Positions 1 to 9,172 are shown, counted from the first letter of the stretch. The stretch: 9,172 nt of DNA from Thiohalobacter sp. (GCA_027010005.1 JALVCM010000342.1:1-9172), one strand, 5' to 3'. Numbers and translations: made by a program. The notes: generated by a model from the sequence alone, not told the origin.

Positions 1-395
1 CCCTGGCCGAATTGAAGGGTATGGTATCGCTCGTCGACAGTACGCTCGACCGCTGGTTCACCAATTCTATACACCGTACTGATCCCGGTCAGGTAGACAC
101 AGTTCGACAAATGATTTTACGGACGCCCGTGGATGGCTTTTCCGGTTGCTGTCATGCAATACAACGGTTTAACATGACCGACAAACTTTCTTCGATCGAG
201 GTACCGGCGTTGGTAATCGCAGGCAGGGAAGACTGCGCCGCGCCCATGGCTGCCGCCGAACTGATCTGCGAACAGCTCCCAAATGCACGGCTGCAGGTTA
301 TTGATGAAGCCGCACATCTATCGAATATTGAACAAGCGGATATTTTCAACAAATTTGTCGGGAATTTCCTCGATTCGATGAGCCATAGCGCGTGA
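1..395 (+). CDS. alpha/beta hydrolase, 3-oxoadipate enol-lactonase-like (C-terminal part, 5' end outside window)
   Basis: The reading frame is open to the left edge (codons start at position 3) and ends with TGA at 393-395, so only the C-terminal 130 or so residues are present. A TTG at 12-14 could be read as a start, but the frame continues upstream and the fold needs its N-terminal half with the nucleophile, so this is a truncated gene. Visible features, counted from the TTG, are the TPVDGFSGCCHAI stretch typical of PcaD-like enol-lactonases, the late beta-strand VPALVIAGREDCAAP with the likely catalytic Asp (D74), and AAHLSNIEQ with the catalytic His (H102). The nucleophile elbow (usually GxSxG) lies outside. 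In PcaD the reaction hydrolyses 3-oxoadipate enol-lactone in the beta-ketoadipate pathway of aromatic catabolism. The family is broad, so the substrate is uncertain. The gene converges on pnp and shares its terminator. Confidence 0.8.
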   Translation, partial: LAELKGMVSLVDSTLDRWFTNSIHRTDPGQVDTVRQMILRTPVDGFSGCCHAIQRFNMTDKLSSIEVPALVIAGREDCAAPMAAAELICEQLPNARLQVIDEAAHLSNIEQADIFNKFVGNFLDSMSHSA

Positions 396-430
396 CCCGG
401 AATACATTCCATCCTCCATGACGGGTAAAT

Positions 431-455
431 AAAAAGGGCCCTCAAGGCCCTTTTT
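431..455. terminator. bidirectional intrinsic terminator between the hydrolase and pnp
   Basis: A GGGCC stem (436-440) pairs with GGCCC (446-450) around a 5-nt loop. It is flanked by five A on the left (431-435) and five T on the right (451-455), so either strand reads as a GC stem followed by a U tract. It lies 35 bp after the stop of the plus-strand hydrolase and 46 bp after the stop of minus-strand pnp. It can therefore end both convergent transcripts. Confidence 0.9.
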
Positions 456-460
456 ATTGT

Positions 461-486
461 TTATTGCGAGCGAAGCACCGCAATAA
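461..486. repeat. perfect palindromic hairpin in the pnp 3' region (REP-like)
   Basis: Perfect 8-bp inverted repeat: TTATTGCG (461-468) and CGCAATAA (479-486), with a 10-nt loop (469-478) that contains GCGAAGC (470-476). On the minus strand it lies between the pnp stop and the terminator, so it would be transcribed in the pnp 3' untranslated region. There is no T tract beside it, so it is not itself a standard intrinsic terminator. It resembles the ATTGCGAG...GCAAT type of short dispersed palindromes seen in many bacterial genomes. With only one copy in this window, repeat status is inference. Confidence 0.55.
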
Positions 487-501
487 TGTGGGCTGAAAAA
501 A

Positions 502-2580
502 TCAGACCGCCTTCATACTCAGACGAATACGGCCCTGCTTGTCGACTTCCAGTACCTTGACCTTGATGGTGTCGCCCTCGGACAGCTTGTCACTGACCTT
601 CTCGACACGCTCGTCACTGATCTGGGAGATGTGTACCAGTCCGTCCTTGCCGGGAAGGATGGTCACGAAAGCGCCGAAGTCCATCAGCTTGGCAACCTTG
701 CCTTCGTACACGTGGCCGACTTCGACATCGGCAGTAAGTTGTTCGATGCGACGCTTGCACTCTTCACCTGCCGCGTGGTCCACGGAAGCAATCTTGACGG
801 TGCCGCTGTCATCGATATCAATGCTGGCACCGGTTTCCTCGGTCAGCATGCGGATGGTTGCGCCACCCTTGCCGATCACGTCACGGATACGGTCCGGGTT
901 GATCTTCATGGTGATGTAACGCGGCGCATAGGCCGACATTTCTTCACGCGGTGCATCAATCGCGGCATTCATTTCATTAAGGATGTGCAGACGCGCTTCC
1001 CGGGCCTGGCTCAGCGCCTGGTCCATGATCTCTTTGGTAATGCCGTCGATCTTGATATCCATCTGCAGGGCATTGACACCGGTTGCTGTACCGGCCACCT
1101 TGAAGTCCATATCACCGAGGTGGTCCTCGTCACCCATGATGTCGGTCAGCACGGCAAAATCGTCGCCCTCCTTGATCAGGCCCATGGCCACGCCGGCAAC
1201 CGGCGCTTTCAGTGGCACACCGGCATCCATCATGGACAGGCTGCTACCGCAAACACTGGCCATGGAGCTGGAGCCGTTGGATTCGGTGATTTCCGATACC
1301 ACGCGAATGGTATAGGGGAAGTCTTCCACTGAAGGCATGACCGCCAGCAGGCCGCGCTTGGCGAGGCGGCCATGACCGATTTCACGGCGTTTGGGACTGC
1401 CGACACGACCGGTTTCACCGACACAGTAGGGCGGGAAGTTGTAGTGCAACATGAAGTGTTCACGATAGGAACCCTGCAGAGCATCGATGATCTGTGCATC
1501 ACGCTCTGTGCCCAGGGTTGTCACGACCAGCGCCTGGGTTTCGCCACGCGTGAACAGTGCAGAACCGTGAACGCGCGGTAGTACGCCGGTACGGACCGTA
1601 ATCGGACGTACGGTTTTGGTGTCGCGGCCATCGATACGCGGATTACCTTCGATGATACGGCTGCGGACAATGCGTTTTTCCAGCTTGTCCATCGCGCCGC
1701 GGATGTCTTCGGCGCTGTAACCACCTTCGTCATCGCTGGCGAGCTTTTCAATGGTCTCTGTGCGAATGGCGTCCAGCCGTGCATAGCGGTCCTGCTTGTC
1801 GGCAATCTGGTAGGCTTCGCCAAAGGCCGCTTCGCTGGCATCGGCAACAGCCTTCGCCAGGGCTTCGTCGGCTTCGGGTGCACTCCAGTCCCAGGCCGGT
1901 GCGTTGACTTCGGCTGCCAGCTCGCTGATCGCGTTGATCGCGGCCTGCATCTGTTCGTGGCCATAGACCACGGAACCCAGCATTACGTCTTCCGGCAGTT
2001 CCTTCGCTTCGGACTCGACCATCAGCACAGCCTTGGAGGTGCCGGCAACGACCAGGTCCAGCCTGGAGTCTTCCAGTTGACTGCGCGTCGGGTTCAGGAC
2101 GTATTCGTCATTGACGTAGCCGACACGTGCTGCACCCACCGGGCCACTGAACGGCAGACCGGAGATCGAACAGGCCGCGGAAGCACCCAGCAGTGCAGGA
2201 ATATCAGGATCAATCTCGGGATCCAGTGACATCACCGTAGCGATGATCTGCACTTCGTTGGTGAACCCCTTCGGGAACAACGGGCGAATCGGGCGATCGA
2301 TCAAGCGACACAGCAGTGTCTCGTTCTCGCTCGGACGTCCTTCACGACGAAAAAAGCCGCCCGGGATCTGCCCGGCGGCGTAGGTGCGTTCCTGGTAGTC
2401 TACGGTCAGCGGGAAAAAGTCCCGGCCTTCCGAACCGCGCTTCAAACCTACCACGGTAACAAAAACGACGGTCTCACCCATGCTGACCATAACGGCACCG
2501 CTGGCCTGGCGGGCGATCTCGCCGGTTTCAAAGGTTACGGTATGATCGCCGTACTGGAACGATTTCTTGATCGGATTCAC
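502..2580 (-). CDS. pnp: polyribonucleotide nucleotidyltransferase (PNPase)
   Basis: Cytoplasmic 3'-5' exoribonuclease that degrades RNA by phosphorolysis and can also add nucleotides. It works as a trimer, in many bacteria within the RNase E degradosome. The protein has 692 residues. Domains in order: first RNase PH-like domain (about 10-145, with [12 protein letters not shown] at 74-85 and [11 protein letters not shown] at 96-106), helical linker (about 150-300), second RNase PH domain (about 320-545) with the catalytic D486, D492 and K494 in [13 protein letters not shown] domain (about 555-615, GKGG at 570-573) and S1 domain (about 622-690). Numbering of the active site coincides with E. 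coli. The protein ends straight after S1, about 19 residues shorter than E. coli PNPase (711), so that enzyme's short C-terminal tail is missing. The start is GTG at 2578-2580, 7 nt after an AAGGA site, and no in-frame ATG lies nearby. It is the last gene of the operon, 58 bp after rpsO. Confidence 0.98.
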   Translation of the reverse strand: MNPIKKSFQYGDHTVTFETGEIARQASGAVMVSMGETVVFVTVVGLKRGSEGRDFFPLTVDYQERTYAAGQIPGGFFRREGRPSENETLLCRLIDRPIRPLFPKGFTNEVQIIATVMSLDPEIDPDIPALLGASAACSISGLPFSGPVGAARVGYVNDEYVLNPTRSQLEDSRLDLVVAGTSKAVLMVESEAKELPEDVMLGSVVYGHEQMQAAINAISELAAEVNAPAWDWSAPEADEALAKAVADASEAAFGEAYQIADKQDRYARLDAIRTETIEKLASDDEGGYSAEDIRGAMDKLEKRIVRSRIIEGNPRIDGRDTKTVRPITVRTGVLPRVHGSALFTRGETQALVVTTLGTERDAQIIDALQGSYREHFMLHYNFPPYCVGETGRVGSPKRREIGHGRLAKRGLLAVMPSVEDFPYTIRVVSEITESNGSSSMASVCGSSLSMMDAGVPLKAPVAGVAMGLIKEGDDFAVLTDIMGDEDHLGDMDFKVAGTATGVNALQMDIKIDGITKEIMDQALSQAREARLHILNEMNAAIDAPREEMSAYAPRYITMKINPDRIRDVIGKGGATIRMLTEETGASIDIDDSGTVKIASVDHAAGEECKRRIEQLTADVEVGHVYEGKVAKLMDFGAFVTILPGKDGLVHISQISDERVEKVSDKLSEGDTIKVKVLEVDKQGRIRLSMKAV

Positions 2581-2587
2581 TGGCTAG

Positions 2588-2592
2588 TCCTT
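2588..2592 (-). promoter_or_regulatory. Shine-Dalgarno site fixing the GTG start of pnp
   Basis: On the minus strand AAGGA lies 7 nt upstream of the GTG at 2578-2580. No in-frame ATG precedes the conserved N-terminus [10 protein letters not shown], so this site supports the non-ATG start. The 58-bp rpsO-pnp gap holds no strong hairpin apart from the short palindrome ACAGCTGT. Confidence 0.7.
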
Positions 2593-2638
2593 AACTGATG
2601 GCTACAGCTGTTTGATTGAATACAAAGTCGAAGAAAAC

Positions 2639-2908
2639 TTAGCGGCGCAGACCCAGGCGACCAATCAGGTCCTGGTAACGGCTGACGTCCTTGCCCTTGA
2701 GGTAATCGAGCAACTTGCGACGGTTGCTGACCATGCGCAACAGACCCTGGCGGGAATGGTGGTCGTGCTTGTGTTCCTGGAAGTGTGATGTCAGTTCCTG
2801 GATGTTTGCAGTCAGCAGCGCTACCTGGACTTCGGGTGAACCGGTGTCGCCCGGTGCGCGCTGGTAATCACTGACAATCTGTTGTTTCTGTTCGGTTGAT
2901 AAAGCCAT
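2639..2908 (-). CDS. rpsO: 30S ribosomal protein S15
   Basis: Small ribosomal protein that binds the central domain of 16S rRNA early in 30S assembly and takes part in an inter-subunit bridge. It has 89 residues, the normal length for S15. The family core is intact: [14 protein letters not shown] (20-33), the rRNA-binding [19 protein letters not shown] segment (42-60, with H42, D49 and S52) and RRKLLDYLK (63-71). The start is the ATG at 2906-2908, preceded by GGAG at 2915-2918 with 6-nt spacing. An in-frame ATG 33 nt further up (to 2941) would add 11 residues not usual in S15 and is not used here. It lies 95 bp after truB, the largest gap in the operon, which carries an inverted repeat and a possible promoter. 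In E. coli S15 represses its own translation through its leader. Whether that holds here is not visible. Confidence 0.98.
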   Translation of the reverse strand: MALSTEQKQQIVSDYQRAPGDTGSPEVQVALLTANIQELTSHFQEHKHDHHSRQGLLRMVSNRRKLLDYLKGKDVSRYQDLIGRLGLRR

Positions 2909-2943
2909 GCTTTGCTCCAAATGGTAAGTCAAGTTGTGCATCC

Positions 2944-2996
2944 AGCGAACAGGCCAGACGCAAGCGGCGTAGTTTACCTGTCCATGCCTGTTCGCT
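2944..2996. promoter_or_regulatory. 11-bp inverted repeat in the truB-rpsO gap, possible rpsO leader element
   Basis: AGCGAACAGGC (2944-2954) and GCCTGTTCGCT (2986-2996) are perfect 11-bp complementary arms around a 31-nt loop. The loop contains a smaller ACGC/GCGT pair (2958-2961 and 2967-2970). In read-through RNA from truB this forms a long stem ending about 35 nt before the rpsO start codon. No T tract follows on the minus strand, so it is not a standard intrinsic terminator. Candidate roles are an RNA processing site or an S15 control element. Confidence 0.5.
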
Positions 2997-2999
2997 CAA
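2971..2999 (-). promoter_or_regulatory. possible sigma-70-type promoter for rpsO-pnp
   Basis: On the minus strand TTGAGC (2994-2999) is followed after 17 bp by TAAACT (2971-2976), a 4/6 plus 4/6 match to the sigma-70 consensus at the ideal spacing. The predicted start, about 2964, gives an rpsO leader of roughly 55 nt. E. coli has a promoter at the same place between truB and rpsO, which makes it plausible. The match is only moderate. Confidence 0.35.
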
Positions 3000-3003
3000 T
3001 AGC

Positions 3004-3921
3004 TTAGGCACTCTTCATCATGCGGCGCGGCGCCACCCGGCCGTCGTCGAGAATCTCGCCCATCCCCAGGAAGGTGTGCTCACCCTCATACAGCCGTACC
3101 CAGCCGCTGGTGGGCGCACGCGGTACCAGTACTGCCTGTCCCTGGCGCACGTAAAAGGCCGCATCGGCCGATAAATTCACGCCAGGCCATTGGGTTAGCG
3201 CGGTTTCGACAGGCAGCAACAAATCGTCTGTGGCACGTTTGTCCTTTTCCTTGATGGCCTCCAGTTCCTCCAGGGTGACGAGCTTGTCGTCACCATAGGG
3301 ACCAACGGCCGTGCGGCGCAGGGCCGAGACGTGTGCCCCGCAGCCCAGCTGCTCGCCGATATCCTCAACCAGTGTGCGAACATAGGTGCCTTTAGAGCAG
3401 TGTACGGAGATATCCAGCCAGTCATCACCGCGCCCGGTCAGGGTGAGGTCATGGATATCCACGGGACGCGGCTCGCGCTCCACCTCGACACCCTGGCGGG
3501 CCAGTTTGTACAAGCGCTGCCCCTCGTGCTTGAGCGCCGAGTACATGGGCGGGATCTGTTCGATGGCCCCACGGAACTGTTCCAGTACCGCTTCGATCTG
3601 TGCGTCGCTGTACTGCTCCACCGGACGGGTACTGATGACTTCACCTTCCGCATCCGCAGTGGTTGTCTTCACGCCCAGCTGGCAGCGCACTTCATAGCGT
3701 TTGTCGGCGTCCAGCAAAAATGCCGATACCTTGGTGGCCTCACCCAGGCAAATCGGCAACACCCCGGACGCCAGTGGATCCAGGCTGCCGGTATGGCCGG
3801 CCTTTTTGGCAAAATACAGACGTTTGACCTGTTGCAGGGCTTCGTTGGAAGTAATCCCCGACGGTTTGTCCAGCAACAGAATCCCGTTGACGTCCCGACC
3901 TCGTACGCGGCGTCGACCCAT
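3004..3921 (-). CDS. truB: tRNA pseudouridine(55) synthase
   Basis: Converts uridine 55 in the T loop of elongator tRNAs to pseudouridine and also acts as a tRNA folding chaperone. It has 305 residues, close to the 314 of E. coli TruB. The catalytic motif GHTGSLDPLASGVLP (42-56) has the nucleophilic D48. Y76 in the DADKRYEV segment and R182 in CSKGTYVRT match the other active-site residues, and KHEGQRLYKLAR (131-142) is the second family motif. The catalytic domain spans about 12-240 and the C-terminal part (about 245-300) corresponds to the small RNA-binding domain. The ATG at 3919-3921 is preceded, at 9-nt spacing, by a GAGGAAG site (3931-3937) that overlaps the rbfA stop codon. The gap to rbfA is 14 bp, which suggests coupled translation. 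Confidence 0.98.
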   Translation of the reverse strand: MGRRRVRGRDVNGILLLDKPSGITSNEALQQVKRLYFAKKAGHTGSLDPLASGVLPICLGEATKVSAFLLDADKRYEVRCQLGVKTTTADAEGEVISTRPVEQYSDAQIEAVLEQFRGAIEQIPPMYSALKHEGQRLYKLARQGVEVEREPRPVDIHDLTLTGRGDDWLDISVHCSKGTYVRTLVEDIGEQLGCGAHVSALRRTAVGPYGDDKLVTLEELEAIKEKDKRATDDLLLPVETALTQWPGVNLSADAAFYVRQGQAVLVPRAPTSGWVRLYEGEHTFLGMGEILDDGRVAPRRMMKSA

Positions 3922-3935
3922 AAGCTATGGCTTCC

Positions 3936-4325
3936 TCAATCGTTGTCCGGATCGGTCTCTTCGTCGTGTTTCGCATCGGCCTTGACGGCAGAATCGATCA
4001 ACGCGCTCAGACGAGCCCCTTCCTGAAGGGAGTGATCCTGTTTGAAATGGAGTTGCGGCACATGCCGCATCTTGAGTGTCTGGCCAAGCAGGTGGCGCAG
4101 GAAACCCGCTGCACCTTCCAGCGCTTTCAGTAATTCGGTGATTTCTTCCTGATCGCCGAAGGTCGATACATAGACCTTGGCGTGCGACAGGTCGCGCGAC
4201 ACTTCAACGGCCGACACGCTGACCATGCCGACGCGCGGGTCACGCACCTCGTCACGAATCAGGGTCGCGAGTTCGCGCTGGATCTGTTCGCCAACGCGGC
4301 GCGTTCTGGGAAAATCTCTGGGCAT
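3936..4325 (-). CDS. rbfA: 30S ribosome-binding factor A
   Basis: Late assembly factor for the 30S subunit. It binds near helix 1 and the 5' end of 16S rRNA and is needed for growth in the cold in E. coli. It has 129 residues, near the family norm, and consists mainly of the single KH-like domain. Family signatures are RVGEQIQREL (10-19), the DPRVGMVSVSAVEVSRDL segment (29-46) continuing into HAKVYVS (48-54), and LRHLLGQTLKMRHVPQL (76-92). The C-terminal tail after about residue 115 is acidic and probably unstructured (DAKHDEETDPDND). The ATG at 4323-4325 has a modest GGTGAG site (4331-4336) at 5-nt spacing. It lies 48 bp after infB. Confidence 0.97.
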   Translation of the reverse strand: MPRDFPRTRRVGEQIQRELATLIRDEVRDPRVGMVSVSAVEVSRDLSHAKVYVSTFGDQEEITELLKALEGAAGFLRHLLGQTLKMRHVPQLHFKQDHSLQEGARLSALIDSAVKADAKHDEETDPDND

Positions 4326-4373
4326 GAAAACTCACCGTCGCTACCGGAATCCGGCGCGATCAAAACGGCCGGA

Positions 4374-6920
<2,547 letters not shown>

Positions 6921-6941
6921 CGTAAAGCGTCTCCTCGACGG

Positions 6942-8477
6942 CTACCCTTGTTCTTCTTCCGCAAACCAGGGTGCCCGAGCGGTCATAATCAATTTTCCGG
7001 CACGTTCTTCATCCATGCCATCGATGTCCATCAGGTCATCGATCGCCTGTTCGGCCAGGTCTTCCATGGTAACAATACCCTTGCCGGCCAAGGTAAAGGC
7101 CAGGTCTTCATCCATACCTTCCATCTCCAGCAGATCATCTGCCGGACGGCTGCCACCGATATTTTCTTCGCTGGCGATTGCCCGCGTGAGCAATACGTCA
7201 CGTGCGCGGCCACGCAATTCATCGACGATGTCCTCTTCGAACTCCTCGATCTGCAACAGCTCGCTGTTGGGCACGTAGGCGATTTCCTCGACGGTCGAGA
7301 AGCCCTCCTGAACCAGGATCGCCGCCACTTCCTCGTCGACATCCAGGTCTTCCATGAACAGGTTGGTGAGGACTTTCATTTCTTCCTCGGACTTCTCCGC
7401 AGCCTGCTGTTCGTCCATCACGTTCAGTTCCCAGCCGGTCAGCTGGCTGGCCAGGCGCACGTTCTGGCCACCACGGCCGATGGCCTGCGACAGCTGGTCG
7501 TTGGCCACGGCCACGTCCATGCTGTGCTTGTCCTCGTCGACCACGATCGACACGACCTCGGCCGGTGACATGGCGTTGATCACAAACTGCGCCGGATTCT
7601 CATCCCACAGGATAATATCAACGCGCTCACCGGCAAGTTCGGTCGACACGGTCTGCACGCGCGAACCGCGCATACCGACGCAGGCGCCGACCGGGTCGAT
7701 GCGCGGGTCGTTGGACTTCACCGCGATCTTGGCGCGCATACCCGGGTCGCGGGCCGCACCGAGAATCTCGATCAGGTCCTGGCCGACTTCCGGCACTTCC
7801 AGCTTGAACAATTCGATGAGGAATTCCGGCGCCACGCGGCTGACAAATAACTGCGGGCCGCGTTGCTCACTGCGCACTTCCTTGAGGTAGCCGCGCAGCC
7901 GGTCACCGGGACGCACGGCCTCACGTGGAATCATTTCCTCGCGGTAAATAATGGCTTCGGCGTTACCGCCAAGATCCAGGTAAACATTGCCACGCTCGAC
8001 GCGCTTGACGATACCGGTTACCAGTTCTCCGACCCGGTCCTGGTAGGCGTCGACCACCTGGGCGCGCTCTGCCTCACGTACTTTCTGCACGATGACCTGC
8101 TTGGCGGTCTGCGCACCGATGCGGCCAAAATCGATGGACTCGATTTCTTCCTCGATGTAGTCGCCGACCTGGATATCCGGGTTCAGCTTGCGCGCGTCTT
8201 CCAGCAGGATCTGGCGGCTGGGATGGCGGAACCCGCCCTCTTCGTCCTCTTCCTCACCGGCTTCGGTATCAGGATGCTCCTCGACCACTTCCCAGCGCCG
8301 GAACGTTTTATAGTCACCGGTCTCGCGATCGATCTCGACACGCGCCTCGATATCTTCCTCGTGGCACTTTTTGGTCGCCGACGCCAAAGCCGCCTCGATC
8401 GCGCCGAAGATGATCTCCTTGCTGATGCCCTTTTCATTGGCAACCGCATCTACGACCAAAAGAATTTCTTTACTCAT
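6942..8477 (-). CDS. nusA: transcription termination/antitermination factor NusA
   Basis: RNA polymerase-associated factor that modulates pausing, intrinsic termination and antitermination. It has 511 residues. Domains: N-terminal polymerase-binding domain (about 1-130), S1 (about 145-213), KH1 (about 240-305, with [15 protein letters not shown] at 261-275), KH2 (about 310-360, with [13 protein letters not shown] at 332-344), then two acidic helix-hairpin repeats (about 365-430 and 445-505), a layout typical of gammaproteobacteria. It is about 16 residues longer than E. coli NusA. The extra length sits mostly in an acidic insert near residues 68-87 ([13 protein letters not shown]). The ATG at 8475-8477 shares its A with the last base of the rimP TAA stop, and a strong GGAGGG site (8484-8489) precedes it by 6 nt, so translation is probably coupled. 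In E. coli NusA affects expression of its own operon. Confidence 0.98.
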   Translation of the reverse strand: MSKEILLVVDAVANEKGISKEIIFGAIEAALASATKKCHEEDIEARVEIDRETGDYKTFRRWEVVEEHPDTEAGEEEDEEGGFRHPSRQILLEDARKLNPDIQVGDYIEEEIESIDFGRIGAQTAKQVIVQKVREAERAQVVDAYQDRVGELVTGIVKRVERGNVYLDLGGNAEAIIYREEMIPREAVRPGDRLRGYLKEVRSEQRGPQLFVSRVAPEFLIELFKLEVPEVGQDLIEILGAARDPGMRAKIAVKSNDPRIDPVGACVGMRGSRVQTVSTELAGERVDIILWDENPAQFVINAMSPAEVVSIVVDEDKHSMDVAVANDQLSQAIGRGGQNVRLASQLTGWELNVMDEQQAAEKSEEEMKVLTNLFMEDLDVDEEVAAILVQEGFSTVEEIAYVPNSELLQIEEFEEDIVDELRGRARDVLLTRAIASEENIGGSRPADDLLEMEGMDEDLAFTLAGKGIVTMEDLAEQAIDDLMDIDGMDEERAGKLIMTARAPWFAEEEQG

Positions 8478-8953
8478 TACGCACCCTCCACACGATGCGA
8501 ATCAAAATCGGGAACCAGTCGTGCCCGCTCTATTTCATCCGGCGCCACGACAAGCTCTTCCTCACCCATCTGCACCACGACATGATCATCTCTCAGGCCC
8601 ATCAGGGTGCCCTGGAATTTCCGCCGGCCGTTCACGGCAGCTGCCAGCTGCAACGTGATTTCATGCCCGGCGAAACGCTCAAAATCTTTTGTCTGGTACA
8701 GCGGTCGGTCCAGCCCGGGCGACGACACTTCCAGTGCGTACTGCCCGCGGATCGGGTCCTCGACATCGAGAATACCGCTCACCTGGTGGCTGACCGCCTT
8801 GCAATCTTCCACCGTGATGCCCTCGTCGCGATCGATGTATACCCGCAGCACACCCTGTTTGGCGCGGATAAATTCCACCCCGACCAGTTCAAAACCCAGT
8901 GCTGTTACCGCCGGCTCCAGGAGCGCGCGGAGTTCCGCCGATTCACGCGGCAT
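8477..8953 (-). CDS. rimP: ribosome maturation factor RimP
   Basis: Assembly factor for the 30S subunit that helps bind ribosomal proteins around the 16S rRNA central pseudoknot and works in the cytoplasm. It has 158 residues against about 150 in E. coli. The N-terminal alpha/beta domain (about 1-85) carries the family signature [14 protein letters not shown] (72-85). The C-terminal SH3-like barrel covers about 88-150 ([17 protein letters not shown]). The start chosen is the ATG at 8951-8953, in a GTGGTGGAAATGT context with a weak GGTGG site at 8960-8964, because the protein [16 protein letters not shown] then begins as family members do. An in-frame GTG at 8990-8992 would add 13 residues encoded by the leader hairpin and is unlikely. 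It is the first gene of the operon and overlaps nusA by 1 nt. Confidence 0.96.
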   Translation of the reverse strand: MPRESAELRALLEPAVTALGFELVGVEFIRAKQGVLRVYIDRDEGITVEDCKAVSHQVSGILDVEDPIRGQYALEVSSPGLDRPLYQTKDFERFAGHEITLQLAAAVNGRRKFQGTLMGLRDDHVVVQMGEEELVVAPDEIERARLVPDFDSHRVEGA

Positions 8954-8966
8954 ACATTTCCACCAC

Positions 8967-8991
8967 AAACAAAAAATGGGCCAATGGCCCA
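8967..8991 (-). terminator. terminator-like hairpin in the rimP leader (possible attenuator)
   Basis: On the minus strand TGGGCC (8991-8986) pairs with GGCCCA (8982-8977) around an ATT loop. Six T follow (8976-8971), then GTTT. This is the form of a rho-independent terminator, although the 6-bp stem is short. The T run ends 17 nt before the rimP ATG. It could end transcripts of the upstream oxidoreductase gene or attenuate the operon. Confidence 0.65.
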
Positions 8992-9045
8992 CTGCAAAAC
9001 CCGGAAACCGCCAATTTACCGCCGACCCCGGGAGACATCTCCGCT

Positions 9046-9054
9046 ATTGTATCA
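9046..9054 (-). promoter_or_regulatory. possible extended -10 promoter for the rimP-pnp operon
   Basis: On the minus strand TGATACAAT reads as an extended -10 element (TG, one base, then TACAAT, a 5/6 match to TATAAT). No good -35 hexamer lies 16-18 bp upstream, which is tolerable for extended -10 promoters. The predicted transcription start is near 9039, about 85 nt before the rimP ATG, so the leader would include the hairpin at 8977-8991. An AT-rich TTTTATAAAA lies just upstream (9061-9070) and could be an alternative. Confidence 0.45.
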
Positions 9055-9115
9055 GAAGCCTTTTATAAAATGTACCCACCTTATCGCTATCTACACCGGT
9101 TTCCCCAATTCTGTG

Positions 9116-9172
9116 TCATGCCTGTTCCGCCGGAACCTGCGGCAGGGCGGGATAGTCGGTATAACCCGCCTC
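9116..9172 (-). CDS. probable Old Yellow Enzyme-family flavin oxidoreductase (last 18 codons only)
   Basis: An open minus-strand frame enters from the right edge and ends with TGA at 9116-9118, giving the tail EAGYTDYPALPQVPAEQA. The GYTDYPAL element is characteristic of the C-terminus of FMN-dependent alkene or N-ethylmaleimide reductases such as NemA, which ends in a similar GYTDYP motif. Those enzymes use NAD(P)H to reduce activated double bonds and nitro compounds. Only the tail is visible, so no catalytic residue can be checked and the substrate is unknown. It points the same way as rimP, 162 bp upstream of it, and no terminator is seen before the hairpin at 8967-8991. Confidence 0.6.
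   Translation of the reverse strand, partial: EAGYTDYPALPQVPAEQA

Noticed and set aside
12..395. The hydrolase as a complete small gene starting at TTG (12-14)
   Set aside because: The frame stays open to the left edge, and the visible part has only the Asp and His of the triad, so the N-terminal half with the nucleophile must lie outside the window.
631..1332. A long plus-strand open frame (233 residues) inside pnp
   Set aside because: It is opposite the conserved PNPase catalytic and KH coding sequence, rich in His, Gly and Asp from antisense codon bias, and has no recognisable domain.
2639..2941. A longer rpsO starting at the ATG at 2939-2941
   Set aside because: S15 proteins begin with a MALS-type start, and a GGAG site is correctly spaced before the ATG at 2906-2908.
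4344..4354. Small palindrome CCGGA-A-TCCGG in the infB-rbfA gap
   Set aside because: The 5-bp stem would have a 1-nt loop and no T tract, so it is too small to call as a terminator or regulator.
8477..8992. A longer rimP reading starting at the GTG at 8990-8992
   Set aside because: The added 13 residues are encoded by the terminator-like hairpin and T tract, do not resemble RimP N-termini, and the ATG at 8951-8953 fits the family.

Overview
This window is a conserved bacterial transcription/translation operon on the minus strand, flanked by the ends of two unrelated metabolic genes. Read 5' to 3' on the minus strand the order is rimP, nusA, infB, rbfA, truB, rpsO, pnp. Three things point to a gammaproteobacterium: this exact order, a NusA with two C-terminal acidic repeats, and protein motifs that align residue for residue with the E. 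coli enzymes (PNPase D486/D492/K494, TruB D48/Y76). The DNA looks moderately GC-rich. No genus can be named from the sequence alone.

Layout. Positions 1-395 (+) hold the C-terminal part of an alpha/beta hydrolase resembling 3-oxoadipate enol-lactonase. Positions 396-501 are a convergent intergenic space with a bidirectional terminator (431-455) and a perfect palindromic hairpin (461-486). pnp lies at 502-2580, rpsO at 2639-2908, truB at 3004-3921, rbfA at 3936-4325, infB at 4374-6920, nusA at 6942-8477 and rimP at 8477-8953, all minus. Positions 8954-9115 hold the presumed operon promoter and leader, including a terminator-like hairpin just before the rimP ribosome binding site. Positions 9116-9172 (-) are the last codons of a gene whose tail resembles the Old Yellow Enzyme family.

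The seven operon genes link transcription elongation to ribosome production and RNA turnover. NusA binds RNA polymerase and controls pausing, termination and antitermination. RimP and RbfA mature the 30S subunit and S15 is a primary binder in its assembly. IF-2 brings in initiator tRNA, TruB makes pseudouridine 55 in tRNA, and PNPase degrades RNA 3' to 5'. Gene spacing is tight (a 1-nt overlap at rimP/nusA, gaps of 14-95 nt elsewhere), and each gene has a recognisable Shine-Dalgarno sequence.

No mobile element, CRISPR array, tRNA or rRNA was found, and no gene cluster that looks like an undescribed system. The points worth a second look are regulatory: the hairpin in the rimP leader, an 11-bp inverted repeat before rpsO, and the palindrome in the pnp 3' region.
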